64,000 nucleotides of DNA from Paenibacillus antarcticus (GCF_001637225.1 NZ_LVJI01000007.1:186001-250000); one strand, 5' to 3'; shown: positions 27,601 to 36,720, counted from the stretch's first letter. The notes: generated from the letters alone by a model not told the origin. Numbers and translations: made by a program.

Positions 27601-28999
27601 TTCCACCGTCTCTTACATAATCAGGTTCAAATACAGATATATACCAACCCACGAAATTATAACCCTCTTTTGTCGGTGGGGTTGGTACAGTAAGAGTAGC
27701 TCCAGATTCAACCGTTTGACTAGGTACTGGACTTCCTCCTTGTGAGTCGAAAACGACTTCATAGAGGTCCTCCCCTATGTCTTCTGCATAATTTTTATAA
27801 GGCCCTACTGTAACATCTCCCAATTGACCAAAACCGTTTGCCCCCCAGCTTACAATTTCACCGTCTTTTATCGCTAATGTATGGCTATCAATCCAAGTTC
27901 CGCCTGCAGCTATTGTTGTAGCACCTGTAAAGTAAGACATATCCTTATTTCTTACTTTTACCGGCACACTCGCGTTCATATCACTTTTATTACCTAGCTG
28001 TCCAAAGCGATTAAGTCCCCACGTCCATACATCTCCTATAGAATCTATAGCCACAACGTGGGCATATCCTGCAGCGATGTCGGTCACTCCTGAAAGACCT
28101 ACCACTTGTACAGGAACATCTGAATCCTCTTCAGTACCATCGCCCAATCGGCCGCTATAATTATCACCCCATGTCCAAGCTATACCATCTGTAGCTAACG
28201 CAACGGAAAAATCATTCCCTCCAGTTGCTACTTTAGCTTTCAAATCGCTGCCATCGGCTTTTGTAACCTTCGTTGGTAACAGCTTTTCTACAGTGGTGCC
28301 ATCGCGCCCCCATGTCCAAAGAGTATCATCTCCCATTATGGCCAAGGTTTGATTATCTCCTGCAGAGATAAATTTTGCCGTAAAAGGACTACCCCCATTC
28401 AATACTTGTACGGGGCCAGCACTGTAGTTAAGCATAGGATGGGTGATTCCTTCCAGCTCAACACCCAGAGAACCATAATAATCGTCCCCCCATACCCAGA
28501 CCGTATTATCTGTTTTGATGGCTATTGTATGATGAGCACCTGCTGCTATATTCTGCACATCAGATATGCCACTTATCTTCGCAGGCGATAACACAGGAGC
28601 TGAAGTTTCACCCGTTCCTAGCTGTCCCTTGCTATTAACCCCCCATGTCCATACATGACCACTTTCGTCCAAGGCCACCGTATGTTGTGCCCCTCCAGCT
28701 ACCTTCACTATTGTGACAGGAGATCCACCTTCTGTTATTTCAATCTTCACAGGTACATTACTTTGTGTCTGGGTACCATTGCCCAATTGTCCCTCTTCAT
28801 TATTACCCCAAGTCCATACGTTCCCAGCAGAATCCAAGGCTACGGTATGATATCCTCCTGAATCAATCTGGGTATACGTATTAGTTTCGTTTGCGTAGGC
28901 TTTTTCAACACTTAAATTCCAGCCTGGTATTAGTCCTAAAAACATAGAAATAACCATCAATAAAACAGGTGATTTCTTAAAAATAATTTTATTATACAT
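24623..28999 (-). CDS. Large SLH-anchored surface protein with RCC1, Ig-like and FN3 modules
   Basis: A 1,458-residue exported protein. In order: signal peptide (1-36); seven RCC1-type repeats (about 40-410, each with a VALD-x-G-x-VWTWG core and a GQLG turn); an InlB/Listeria-Bacteroides repeat (about 415-490, ending NMTLYAEW); a pre-peptidase-like beta domain (about 495-640); two Ig-like domains; two fibronectin III domains (about 835-1005); a charged beta linker (about 1010-1265); and three SLH repeats with GYPNGTF/GYPNGSF/GYEDGTF and TRAE motifs. The SLH repeats bind pyruvylated cell-wall polymer, so the protein is displayed on the cell surface with the RCC1 propeller outward. No catalytic motif seen. 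Monocistronic; a tandem repeat overlaps its likely promoter. Confidence 0.87.
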   Translation of the reverse strand: MYNKIIFKKSPVLLMVISMFLGLIPGWNLSVEKAYANETNTYTQIDSGGYHTVALDSAGNVWTWGNNEEGQLGNGTQTQSNVPVKIEITEGGSPVTIVKVAGGAQHTVALDESGHVWTWGVNSKGQLGTGETSAPVLSPAKISGISDVQNIAAGAHHTIAIKTDNTVWVWGDDYYGSLGVELEGITHPMLNYSAGPVQVLNGGSPFTAKFISAGDNQTLAIMGDDTLWTWGRDGTTVEKLLPTKVTKADGSDLKAKVATGGNDFSVALATDGIAWTWGDNYSGRLGDGTEEDSDVPVQVVGLSGVTDIAAGYAHVVAIDSIGDVWTWGLNRFGQLGNKSDMNASVPVKVRNKDMSYFTGATTIAAGGTWIDSHTLAIKDGEIVSWGANGFGQLGDVTVGPYKNYAEDIGEDLYEVVFDSQGGSPVPSQTVESGATLTVPTPPTKEGYNFVGWYISVFEPDYVRDGGINNEPWDFGTSVDSNMTLYAEWLDSSIVETNFEGDLTTEQMFIRPLTPADNGVEGSDYDDVYSGDQLFPGDEERNYFIKKFVPSVTGEYTIEVIDDGGLDTFMLIYQGSFDPVQPLVNAIAANDDSDYEDSRIPDQSLTAGTDYYVIMTSYSNGETGHVKFKISGPGGVLVTDPGAAATPVIEPQPEDETVTEGETATFTVQATASDNGTLTYQWQESTDNGVSWNDLDGKTNASYTTEALVIADTGSKYRIVVTNTKGAGTATATSNVATLTVNEAAVGPTITTQPQNQTVIEGQTASFMIVAEGTSPLTYQWKKDGIDISEATAPMLTISKAQAADAGSYTVEVLNQVDSITSSVATLTVNKPGSVDLSLIPGDAHVNLSWNNVPETVTYSVYKDNSFIDTVSGSVNTYDVTGLTNGITYNFEVKALDNNEVVIGESGQISATPMTVPGVPTGIKATAGNGEATVRFTAPSDHGGSPITGYVVHSNPGNITAIGTGTTIQVTGLTNGTTYTFKVKAVNAVGDGQESSASNEVTPYRPSSGDGSGANISPTPPTPSVEIITVDVENGAKSSGDVVAKAVIQRTTMPDGRKKDAVNLTPEQASKAIKQLVEAGSDAAKIVIPDPKDEVAELNVTVPLSSIKTLKEGKVSLEINTNNVRIIIPNSSMEGLKDDVYFRLIPIKAEAERKEVEQRAKTEKIVREKAGNNNINVIGRPMTIETNLQSQKVTLVLPLGEVKLSKENLNNLGIFIEHSDGERELVKGEVIAYDASGKLGIRFTVNKFSTFTIVQMQGSQHKAYIKGYPNGTFGPNLKITRAEMAAIITRVFDKEEQQHSLSYMDVKASHWAKGSIDQVTRMGIMKGYPNGSFKPEQTISRAEMANIAFNLNTNNVVSGGGDFSDITNHWAELSISQVKAKGIIEGYEDGTFRPNQSLTRAEAVTIINKLLGRGPLFGAEMKWVDVPAQLWAYGNILEASLDHGFEKVENGEKPWVPTP

Positions 29000-29106
29000 A
29001 ATTCACCATCCATTTTTTTTTTAGAATCACTTCAAAAGCCTTGTTTCAGTTCTATAGCTTACATTGGTAATTCACTTGTTACGGACTACAGATATTCCGC
29101 TCATCT

Positions 29107-29142
29107 ATCATATAAAACTGTTCTCACAAAATTCTCACAAAA
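29107..29142 (-). promoter_or_regulatory. Tandem 11-bp repeat and -10 element before the SLH surface protein
   Basis: On the plus strand TTCTCACAAAA occurs twice back to back (29121-29131, 29132-29142). On the minus strand, 8 bases later, is TATGAT (29112-29107). A one-turn-spaced direct repeat in place of a -35 box is the usual layout of an OmpR/PhoP-type activator site. Confidence 0.45.
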
Positions 29143-29236
29143 ACTCGAATATTGCCGATTATCAGCATTTTTTGATAAAGGAAGGTAGTCGCTTCAACAC
29201 TACACAGCCGGAGCAGCATCGCAAACCTAAATAAAA

Positions 29237-29286
29237 GAGCGCCAGTGGATAATCTATTTTAAAAAATAGATTATCCACTGGCGCTC
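29237..29286 (-). terminator. Terminator of the M60 peptidase gene
   Basis: Perfect 24-bp inverted repeat (29237-29260 with 29263-29286, 2-base loop), starting GAGCGCCAGTGG, with TTTTATTTAGG following on the minus strand. Confidence 0.85.
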
Positions 29287-29300
29287 AATCGTTCTACAAA

Positions 29301-32300
29301 TTACTTATGATCAATCATATAAATAAGGTACACGAGATTTCCCTGCACTTGATAAGTCATTCCTAACGTGTAGAGTCCCTTATCTTCATTCGAGAGGTCT
29401 ATTGTAAACGTATCAGGATTCTCCGCCCAAGCACTTACATCAATCACGATATCTTTCATCGTTTTATTATTTCTAACGCCTACTAAATTAGGTATTACTT
29501 TGTTCCCATCTAACCCTTTAACCAGATTTTCCACTTTAGCGATAGGTCCTTGTACATATCCTACTTCAACCATTTGAGGATCAGCCATCAAGTTGTCTAG
29601 TTTCGTTAAACCTTGCAGAGGAGAGAAGTCAGTGATTTCATTCCCCGTAATATCGAGCGTCACTAAGTTTTTCGCATGCTGTAACCCTTCAAGGGATCTA
29701 GCTCTTCTTGTTTCACTTGTTAACGTCGTCAATTGATACATATCACCAAGCGTGAGATCCCCCGTTACTCCTAACGTTTTCTTAATGGAGGCATTTAAAT
29801 ACTTATCTTGTACAGTAATGACTTGGCTTAAGTCTATCTTGACCAAACCTTCTGTTGCTGACTTTAATGCTTCATTCGCTGCATCTATTTCACTTTGAGT
29901 AACGGCTGGATTAACCAGGGCTTCTTCCGCTCTTGTTATGCTAGCTTTTAGCGCTGTAATACTCTCAGAAGTATATCCATCAAGATCAATTGCTTTCGCA
30001 TTGTCAATCGCTTGTGTAAGATCTGCTGTGAACAGTCTATCTGCATTGGCAAAATGTAATTTCGCATCGCCCCATGTCGCATGGTCAGATCCATTTCCAT
30101 TTCCACCGTCTGTCACAACTAATCTCAGTTCTTTCGCTCCGTTAATATCCACTTCAATGAATTTCTGTGGATCTCTTGAATTCATGATGCCAGTATCGAA
30201 TTTCTTCTCACCATCGACGAAGACTTCGAAGCTTACAGAACCAATAGAACCGAACATTTGTCGATCTACCCCAACAAATGAAGTGAAGTAATCAACATTC
30301 TTGTCGCTCAAGTCATACACAATTGTGGAGTTAGAATGTGCCCCAATTCCTCTTGCATAGGCGACTTCCTGATTGTTAGCATCCGTTAATCTTAGCGTCT
30401 TAGCACTAATCGAGATGTCTTTCAACGGAGCTGTGTAACTATTCTGAGTAGAATTCCAATCATAATCGGTTAAATATTTAGAGTCTTCCATGTTCACAAC
30501 AGCGATTGTTCTTGTCTTTGTGATTATATTCCCATCACTATCGGTAACGGTATACGTAATTAGATATTCTCCAGCTCTGTTGAAGTTAACGCGATCTTCT
30601 CCAGTAACCTCTACTTTAGAAGTGACATCGCCATCTTCTGCATCTATGGCTGAATAAGCTTCTTGTACCGTTATAGCTTGTCCTACTTTAGTGGATACAG
30701 ATTTAGGTATTGTGAGTTCTGGTGCATTGTTCAAGATGATGAACTTCGCATCTGCAAAATCGCCATGATCTGAAGCATTTCCGTTGCCTGCGTTATCGAC
30801 AATTAGTTGTAATTGTTGAACACCTTTAACCGGTATGCGAGCAATTTTAGCCTCAGTCCCATATTTCATCAGTCCACTGTTATATACTTCTTTCCCGTCA
30901 GCTACCAATTTAAAGATCACGCTCGAGTTGGTCTGCTCTGGTATATTCCGATCAACACCTACGAGTGTTTCAAAATATTCATAGTTCGTATTCGCAAGAT
31001 TATATACAATCTCAGAGTTGGCATGTGTTCCGATTCCTTTGGCGAACTCTTTCGTTGCACCATTTACGAGTAACTTAATCGTACTGTTGGTGCTAGCTTT
31101 GTCTTTTCTAACTACACCATAATCTGTTCTTGCTAATTCCCAGTTCACATCACTCAAGAATTTACTCGCACTATACACTACGATTTCTCTCGTCTTCGTC
31201 GTTGTATTGTCATCCCGGTCTGTAACGGTTAACTCTACACTGTACGTACCTGTCTTATGGGTAGTGAAACCGTTCGTTTTGACTTGAACTTGGCCGATTA
31301 AGTTACCATCTTCGGTATCAACCGCCACCACATCTTTCAGAATATCAAATTCGCTATTTAACATTACGAATGTGGTTTCTCCCGGTATCGTAATCGTAGG
31401 TTTACTTGAATTGTTCGTAAACTTAGCATCTGCCCATACGGTGTGATCTGATCCATTACCGTTATCCTTAGCATCTGTTGTAACAAGCTTAATTTCTCTT
31501 GCGCCTGTCACAGGTATCTTCACAAATTCATGTTCCGTTCCTGATCCGAACACTTCGCTGTTCAACAACTTCTCTCCGTCTACAAATACTTCAAAGGTTG
31601 CTGAGGATGCTTGTCCCTTCACTGCTTGATCGATACCGATATAACTTTCAAAGAAGTCATACCCTTTACCTTCAATGTCATATACAACTTCAGAGTTAGC
31701 ATGTACGCCGACCCCTTTTGCATAGGTTGCAGTAAGACCTTGTCTAACAAGCGTAATCGTTCCACCGGCAGGTGACTTGTCTTTCTTGAAATCACCGTAG
31801 CCGACACTTACAGATTTGGCATTCAAATCTGAAATATACGCATACTCGCTCGTTACCGTAACGTTTGCCGTTTTAGATTCTGTTACCCCTTGATTCGTAA
31901 TCTTATAACCAATGTTATAGCTTCCTTTTTGCGTTACATCCACATTATTCGCTGTGATCACGACTTCACTCGTAATATCATTTCCTTGATAGTTAATCGC
32001 CTTGACATAACTCATAGGATCGAACGTTTGATTAAGCTTTAATGTGACATGATCTTCAATGGATAAAGTCGGTTTGAATGCTTTAACCTCAACTGGCTTC
32101 AGCGTATTCAATTTCTTATCGTAACCAACGATCTTATACGTATAATTAATCGTTGTATCTACATTTTTGTCTACGAATTGATTATTACCAGTAAATCCTA
32201 CCAGTATGTCATTTCGATAAATTTCATAACCTAAGAAATCCTTCTTATAGGCTTTATCCATACTGAAATTCAGCGTGTTCGATTTAGCAGTCGCATTTGA

Positions 32301-35117
32301 ATTGACACTTACTTTAATGGAAGCATTCTTATCTTCTATTCCTGTTCCATTATAGTTAATGACCGTATTATTTAAATACCAAAACTTTTGGGGAGCTGGA
32401 TACTTACTTACCTTTGCTTTGGTCTCAGGATTCACTGTGAATCCATGTCTAGCAAAGTAACTACTTAGATCCAGACCTAGCACTTCAGAAGAGAATTCAA
32501 CCAGATACTGCTGCTTCGAATTATCGCCATTTGGTAGGGATACCTTCCGATCTCGGTAGATCCTGGTTAGTTCTGTCCAGTATCCCGGATGTGCCATCTC
32601 CAACTGCCAATAGGCTCCGAGTTGTGCAAATAGCCCCTGTTGATTCATAACAACTTTATTTTCCTCAATAACATATTTATAAATTTCTTCGTAGGGTATG
32701 CGGTCATCTATCGACTCAGCAGCGACAGACATCAACATGGACACCATGTTATTGGTTACTTCCCCATATTCTCGTTCCCCCATCGCTAGACGATGCCCTA
32801 TTTCATGATTCAATCCCCAACCTGGATAAACCTCATTGAAATTACTTAACATCGTCCCGACGGTGCCGCCTTGAATCCCAGTATGATCACCCGCTGCATA
32901 CATAGCGCCATAAGGTTGCATCAATCTAATATTCTCACGAATTAGCTTAGCATCATGAATGTCACTGCTGCCATCTAGACCATAGAAATCAAAGATTGTT
33001 TTCATCCAAGAATCATAGCCCGTTACGGTATCCATAGGGTTATTTCCTTGCGTAATGAACTTGTTATAAGCTTCCGTAGCCGTTCCTGTAAAAATAACAT
33101 GCTCACTAACCACTTCTACGACATCGATCAATTCTCGATCTAACACATTCGGGTGTGCTGCTTTATCTTCATCTAATCGTTGTTTATATGTTGTTAAGAA
33201 AGCTTTGAATTGATCCGGATTCGTATCCTTCGTCATGAAAGGTATTCTCTCTAAGCCTTCGAATCGAATCGTAGGTGCCTTCCCTTGCTCTTCAGCCGTG
33301 TAGGGATTGACGATATAGACGGTTCCACCTTTGGTTACATCAAACGCATAATATGAATTCTTCTCAAATTCAGGTACAGTGATCGTATTTTTACCTGGTC
33401 GTAATTGTACGCCTCTTGCCCAGTTGTTCCAAGGCCCCTCTTGTTGCGAGATGACTAAAGAAGGTAATTTACCATTAGCATCTGCATCCACATAGACGTT
33501 AATTTGATCCCCTGGCATAGCAACCAATCCCGTAGGCTGATTGTTCGTACCAAATCCAATTCTCAAATTCTGCGAAGCATGCTTCTTCATATCTCCACGT
33601 TGCTCTGCCTTAATAATCGTACCTTCCATTTGCACTTCACCATTCACGATTCCCTTAGCTAATTCCAATTGATCTTTAAGAATCGGATATAACGGGTGTA
33701 CCTTAGCTGCTTCTTCTAGCGTATTTATTGAAGCTATACTATTGTACTCAGGAACTACTGCACTCATCGTTCCATCCGTAAAAATACCCATTACCTTATC
33801 ACTAACTGGATCTTCTTTATAAAATCTAAATTCCGCTGCGAACGGTCGATTAATATTCGCTTGGGTGAACTTGAATTTCACTCTCTTAAACTTCGTTGGC
33901 TCGAACTTGAATTCTAAGAAATCATTCGTACTTGTCGCAGTGCCGCTAGATACAAGTTGGAACGTGTCTCCCTTACTCGTTACAGATGCATAGATTTCGA
34001 AAGCTTCTGGGAATCCTTTTCTATTATCTCTAGCTAGAAATGCAACTCTATCTAACACTTCAGGATTTGCTAATTCAAACACCACTTCATTCGTAAAGTT
34101 AGCATCATTATTTCTATTCGTCTCCCAATGTGTATTCGCTTGATCGTCTAGCATATATTCTGGCTTCGTACCCGGGTAGCTTCCACCGTTTGCTGTTACT
34201 TTGGATACATTTGAATTAGGCATACGATAGGCTTCACTATAAGCCGCTTCATATTCTGTGCCATACCCTTTTAATTTAGAAACCTTTGCTGTTGCTGACT
34301 CAATTTGATGTTTATCTAGAAGTATTTTTGCATTCTCAATATCTGCTTGAAACTGAGCGTATAGTGGATGTGACTTCACTTCATTTTCTAAAGCTACTAA
34401 TTTGTCTAAGGTATTAAACTCCGCACTCACTTGACTATATGTATCATCGGTAAATAGACGTTTCATTTGATCTGACACAGCATCTTCTTTATAGAAAGAA
34501 AACTCTGCTGCACTTGCCCAATCTTGATCGGCCTTTTTGTATACAAATTTGATTCGTTTAAATGCTGTGGTTGCAAATTGGATTTCAACAACATCTCCTG
34601 TTGAGCCTTTGTATTCACCAGAGGATACTAACGTGAAATTGTCTCCTGCTTCGGTAGTCGAGCTATAAATATCGAATTCCTTTGCAAATCCTTTTCCTTT
34701 GGCACCTACTTGTCTAGCTGCGTACACGATTCTATCTAATTCTGTCGATTCATTCAAAAGAATAACGATCTCATTGCTGAATGTTGATGTATTCGGTTTG
34801 CCTGTTTCCCAGTGCGTATTCACATCTCCGTCTATCGCCTTACCAATTGGAGATCCGGAATAGTTACCGCCATTGTTCGTTATTGATTTAATGTTTGCAT
34901 TATTCATTTTAAATACTTCATTATATGTACTTAGAACCTCTTTACCGTAAAGGTCAAACGGAACAACGGATGCATCACTTGCTGTACTTACGCGGCTTTC
35001 TAGCACCGTATTCACTACATTCGTCTTTTGAATTTCACTTGCTAGAGCATAACCTGCCTCACTTGAAAAGCTGACCAACATAGCTGCAGATGTTGCAATC
35101 GCAATCATTTTCTTCAT
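29301..35117 (-). CDS. Secreted M60-like (enhancin/mucinase) metallopeptidase, multi-module
   Basis: A 1,938-residue exported protein. Signal peptide (1-27); two discoidin-like carbohydrate-binding domains (about 55-205 and 290-440), each followed by a helical spacer; the M60 region (about 520-930) with the zinc motif HEIGH near residue 768 and downstream glutamates in MGEREYGE; a fibronectin-like stretch; three NPCBM domains (near 1110-1250, 1320-1470, 1550-1700, each with a YA/FA-KGxGxHANSE-like core) alternating with DUF5011-type Ig domains; a FIVAR helical module (about 1705-1770); and a leucine-rich end. M60 enzymes cleave O-glycosylated mucins, and the modules would bind host or environmental glycans. 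No SLH or LPXTG anchor. Preceded by a cyclic-di-GMP riboswitch and terminator. Confidence 0.86.
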   Translation of the reverse strand: MKKMIAIATSAAMLVSFSSEAGYALASEIQKTNVVNTVLESRVSTASDASVVPFDLYGKEVLSTYNEVFKMNNANIKSITNNGGNYSGSPIGKAIDGDVNTHWETGKPNTSTFSNEIVILLNESTELDRIVYAARQVGAKGKGFAKEFDIYSSTTEAGDNFTLVSSGEYKGSTGDVVEIQFATTAFKRIKFVYKKADQDWASAAEFSFYKEDAVSDQMKRLFTDDTYSQVSAEFNTLDKLVALENEVKSHPLYAQFQADIENAKILLDKHQIESATAKVSKLKGYGTEYEAAYSEAYRMPNSNVSKVTANGGSYPGTKPEYMLDDQANTHWETNRNNDANFTNEVVFELANPEVLDRVAFLARDNRKGFPEAFEIYASVTSKGDTFQLVSSGTATSTNDFLEFKFEPTKFKRVKFKFTQANINRPFAAEFRFYKEDPVSDKVMGIFTDGTMSAVVPEYNSIASINTLEEAAKVHPLYPILKDQLELAKGIVNGEVQMEGTIIKAEQRGDMKKHASQNLRIGFGTNNQPTGLVAMPGDQINVYVDADANGKLPSLVISQQEGPWNNWARGVQLRPGKNTITVPEFEKNSYYAFDVTKGGTVYIVNPYTAEEQGKAPTIRFEGLERIPFMTKDTNPDQFKAFLTTYKQRLDEDKAAHPNVLDRELIDVVEVVSEHVIFTGTATEAYNKFITQGNNPMDTVTGYDSWMKTIFDFYGLDGSSDIHDAKLIRENIRLMQPYGAMYAAGDHTGIQGGTVGTMLSNFNEVYPGWGLNHEIGHRLAMGEREYGEVTNNMVSMLMSVAAESIDDRIPYEEIYKYVIEENKVVMNQQGLFAQLGAYWQLEMAHPGYWTELTRIYRDRKVSLPNGDNSKQQYLVEFSSEVLGLDLSSYFARHGFTVNPETKAKVSKYPAPQKFWYLNNTVINYNGTGIEDKNASIKVSVNSNATAKSNTLNFSMDKAYKKDFLGYEIYRNDILVGFTGNNQFVDKNVDTTINYTYKIVGYDKKLNTLKPVEVKAFKPTLSIEDHVTLKLNQTFDPMSYVKAINYQGNDITSEVVITANNVDVTQKGSYNIGYKITNQGVTESKTANVTVTSEYAYISDLNAKSVSVGYGDFKKDKSPAGGTITLVRQGLTATYAKGVGVHANSEVVYDIEGKGYDFFESYIGIDQAVKGQASSATFEVFVDGEKLLNSEVFGSGTEHEFVKIPVTGAREIKLVTTDAKDNGNGSDHTVWADAKFTNNSSKPTITIPGETTFVMLNSEFDILKDVVAVDTEDGNLIGQVQVKTNGFTTHKTGTYSVELTVTDRDDNTTTKTREIVVYSASKFLSDVNWELARTDYGVVRKDKASTNSTIKLLVNGATKEFAKGIGTHANSEIVYNLANTNYEYFETLVGVDRNIPEQTNSSVIFKLVADGKEVYNSGLMKYGTEAKIARIPVKGVQQLQLIVDNAGNGNASDHGDFADAKFIILNNAPELTIPKSVSTKVGQAITVQEAYSAIDAEDGDVTSKVEVTGEDRVNFNRAGEYLITYTVTDSDGNIITKTRTIAVVNMEDSKYLTDYDWNSTQNSYTAPLKDISISAKTLRLTDANNQEVAYARGIGAHSNSTIVYDLSDKNVDYFTSFVGVDRQMFGSIGSVSFEVFVDGEKKFDTGIMNSRDPQKFIEVDINGAKELRLVVTDGGNGNGSDHATWGDAKLHFANADRLFTADLTQAIDNAKAIDLDGYTSESITALKASITRAEEALVNPAVTQSEIDAANEALKSATEGLVKIDLSQVITVQDKYLNASIKKTLGVTGDLTLGDMYQLTTLTSETRRARSLEGLQHAKNLVTLDITGNEITDFSPLQGLTKLDNLMADPQMVEVGYVQGPIAKVENLVKGLDGNKVIPNLVGVRNNKTMKDIVIDVSAWAENPDTFTIDLSNEDKGLYTLGMTYQVQGNLVYLIYMIDHK

Positions 35118-35169
35118 ATTGCCTACCCCCGATGAATTATTATTATGACCGATAATCTAAAAATTCCAT

Positions 35170-35196
35170 AAAAAAAACTACCCCTAAGAGTAGCTT
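35170..35196 (-). terminator. Riboswitch expression-platform terminator
   Basis: Minus strand: AAGCTACTC, 4-base loop, GGGTAGTTT, with two G-U pairs, then TTTT. It lies 53 bases before the M60 start and about 64 bases after the riboswitch helix, so ligand-dependent read-through is plausible. Confidence 0.7.
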
Positions 35197-35259
35197 GATT
35201 GTTCATAAGTTCGTATAAAAATTCAGACACCATTTTTATTAAACCTTAAGAAACAAAAA

Positions 35260-35372
35260 GCATGAAATACTCTTTGGCAGCTGGCTGACATAGTCATGAA
35301 CCTTAGTCCCTTTAGCTTTGCGTCCCTATATTTCTATAGGTTTGCCTTATTACATTACAAAGAGTATCATGC
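35260..35372 (-). promoter_or_regulatory. Cyclic-di-GMP-I (GEMM) riboswitch upstream of the M60 peptidase
   Basis: The aptamer core reads on the minus strand from 35346: GGCAAACC, then GGGACGCAAAGC, GGGACTAAGG, and the closing GTCAGCCAGCTGCC ending at 35276. These match the conserved GEMM-I elements, including the tetraloop/receptor parts and the ligand-contacting bases. Unusually, the aptamer is enclosed by a long flanking helix: GCATGA-TACTCTTT (35372-35359) pairs with AAAGAGTATTTCATGC (35275-35260) with a two-base bulge. A terminator follows. It links protease expression to cyclic-di-GMP; the sign of control is not deducible with certainty. Confidence 0.88.
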
Positions 35373-35549
35373 ATTACATTTCATTACATGAATAATTGGG
35401 ATCATATCTACGTAGGTACTCAAACTTACTTTTTGATTTGTCTGATGGATGATCTCCATTACCTAGCACCTATATACAAAAACAAGATAACCAAGTTCTC
35501 TTAATCTATGACTAGATCGGTTAATACTTTAGAACTGGGTTTTATTGAA
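35373..35549. other. Upstream flank of the riboswitch, nothing certain
   Basis: Should contain the promoter for the riboswitch transcript. TATGAT near 35399-35404 on the minus strand is a possible -10 element, but no convincing -35 is seen. Confidence 0.3.
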
Positions 35550-36644
35550 TTATTGATCTTCTTTAATCTCTGATTGTAAACCTAATTGTCTGCACATCTC
35601 ATTCATTCGGCGAATATCCCGTCTTGCCTCAATCCGAGATAACCCAAGGCGATTGGCTGTCTCCACAGCCCAGCGAAGAAGATACACTAATGTATCTGCC
35701 TGTGACTCCTTAGACGCATAATCTAACAGTACAAGCGTGTCTTCTGTGTATCCAGCGCGTACATACCCCCAGTAGGAGCCGTCACTACCCTGTATCGTAA
35801 ATAGATCGCGATCCTCTTTCATGCCAAATTCCTGAAGAGGTGTCTCCAAATGTTCAAGCCATTCGCTCTCGGAAGTGAATTGCATCGTATACTGTGGAAT
35901 GTTCCATTCTACCGTCTGGCTTGCAAGCTCGGACAACATTTGATCATCTTTCACCGGAACCCAATTCTCTACAGGATGCTCTAACTCCACAGGAACCTTC
36001 ACCGTAAGCTTCCAAGACCTGTAACCCACTTCTATTCCAATAGAATCTAATATCTCAGGTATACCTACAGCTCTTAGTCCTTTTTCCTTTGCTATTCGAA
36101 TAAGCTCCCTTAATGCCTCAGGCGTTCCCTTCGCAATATCATTACTATGCATCACGATAATTGCCCCTTTATCAAGCTTCGGTTCGACTTTTGCTATTAT
36201 GCCTTCTGCAGAACGACCGTCCCAATCGCAAGAATCGAAACCTTCAATATCAAGATACCCCCACTCTTCTAGCCAATCCAAATTGTCCTGTTCAAACGAA
36301 AAATAAGGAAAGCGCATAATACTTGGGCAGGGAAGTCCCGTTGCATCCTGGTAAGCCAATTCAGTTAATTGTAACTCCTCTATAAATACGGATTTTGGCA
36401 CCTGTGCCATCCGACGATGATGATATGTATGAGGGGCAAGCACATGACCGCGGGAAAGGATTTCTCTCGCTTTATCAGGATACCGATTCATCCACTCTCC
36501 AGTGAAGAAAAAAGTACCTACTACATCTTCCTCCTCAAGAATATCAAGCCATAATTCAAGTGGAAGTTGAGCAGGCCCGTCATCAAATGTGAAAGCACAG
36601 ATTGCTTGATTAACATTACCTTGGAAAATCGCTTCAGCTGACAT
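35550..36644 (-). CDS. Polysaccharide deacetylase-like protein with C-terminal GNAT-like region
   Basis: A 364-residue cytoplasmic-looking protein (no signal peptide). The N-terminal NodB domain (about 12-205) has TFDDGP (motif 1), HTYHH (zinc histidines, motif 2), RFPYFSFEQ (motif 3 type) and the late VMHSND (motif 5). The last 150 residues do not belong to NodB; the stretch YWGYVRAGYTEDTLVLLDYA followed by a helix resembles an acyl-CoA N-acetyltransferase core, though I cannot see a clear acetyl-CoA loop. Deacetylase activity on an N-acetyl sugar or a related amidohydrolase role is likely; absence of a signal peptide is unusual for a cell-wall deacetylase. GAGG lies 7 bases before the ATG. 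Confidence 0.75.
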   Translation of the reverse strand: MSAEAIFQGNVNQAICAFTFDDGPAQLPLELWLDILEEEDVVGTFFFTGEWMNRYPDKAREILSRGHVLAPHTYHHRRMAQVPKSVFIEELQLTELAYQDATGLPCPSIMRFPYFSFEQDNLDWLEEWGYLDIEGFDSCDWDGRSAEGIIAKVEPKLDKGAIIVMHSNDIAKGTPEALRELIRIAKEKGLRAVGIPEILDSIGIEVGYRSWKLTVKVPVELEHPVENWVPVKDDQMLSELASQTVEWNIPQYTMQFTSESEWLEHLETPLQEFGMKEDRDLFTIQGSDGSYWGYVRAGYTEDTLVLLDYASKESQADTLVYLLRWAVETANRLGLSRIEARRDIRRMNEMCRQLGLQSEIKEDQ

Positions 36645-36720
36645 AATCCTGCCTCTTTTCTATCGTGTGATTGACCGCATTATACACCAGAACGGCTCGT
36701 TATTCTAATGTTGTTCTCAC

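Noticed and set aside
29237..29286. Perfect 24-bp inverted repeat considered as a mobile-element end
   Set aside because: Two-base loop, position 15 bases after the M60 gene and a T-rich tail fit a terminator; no second copy or target duplication seen.
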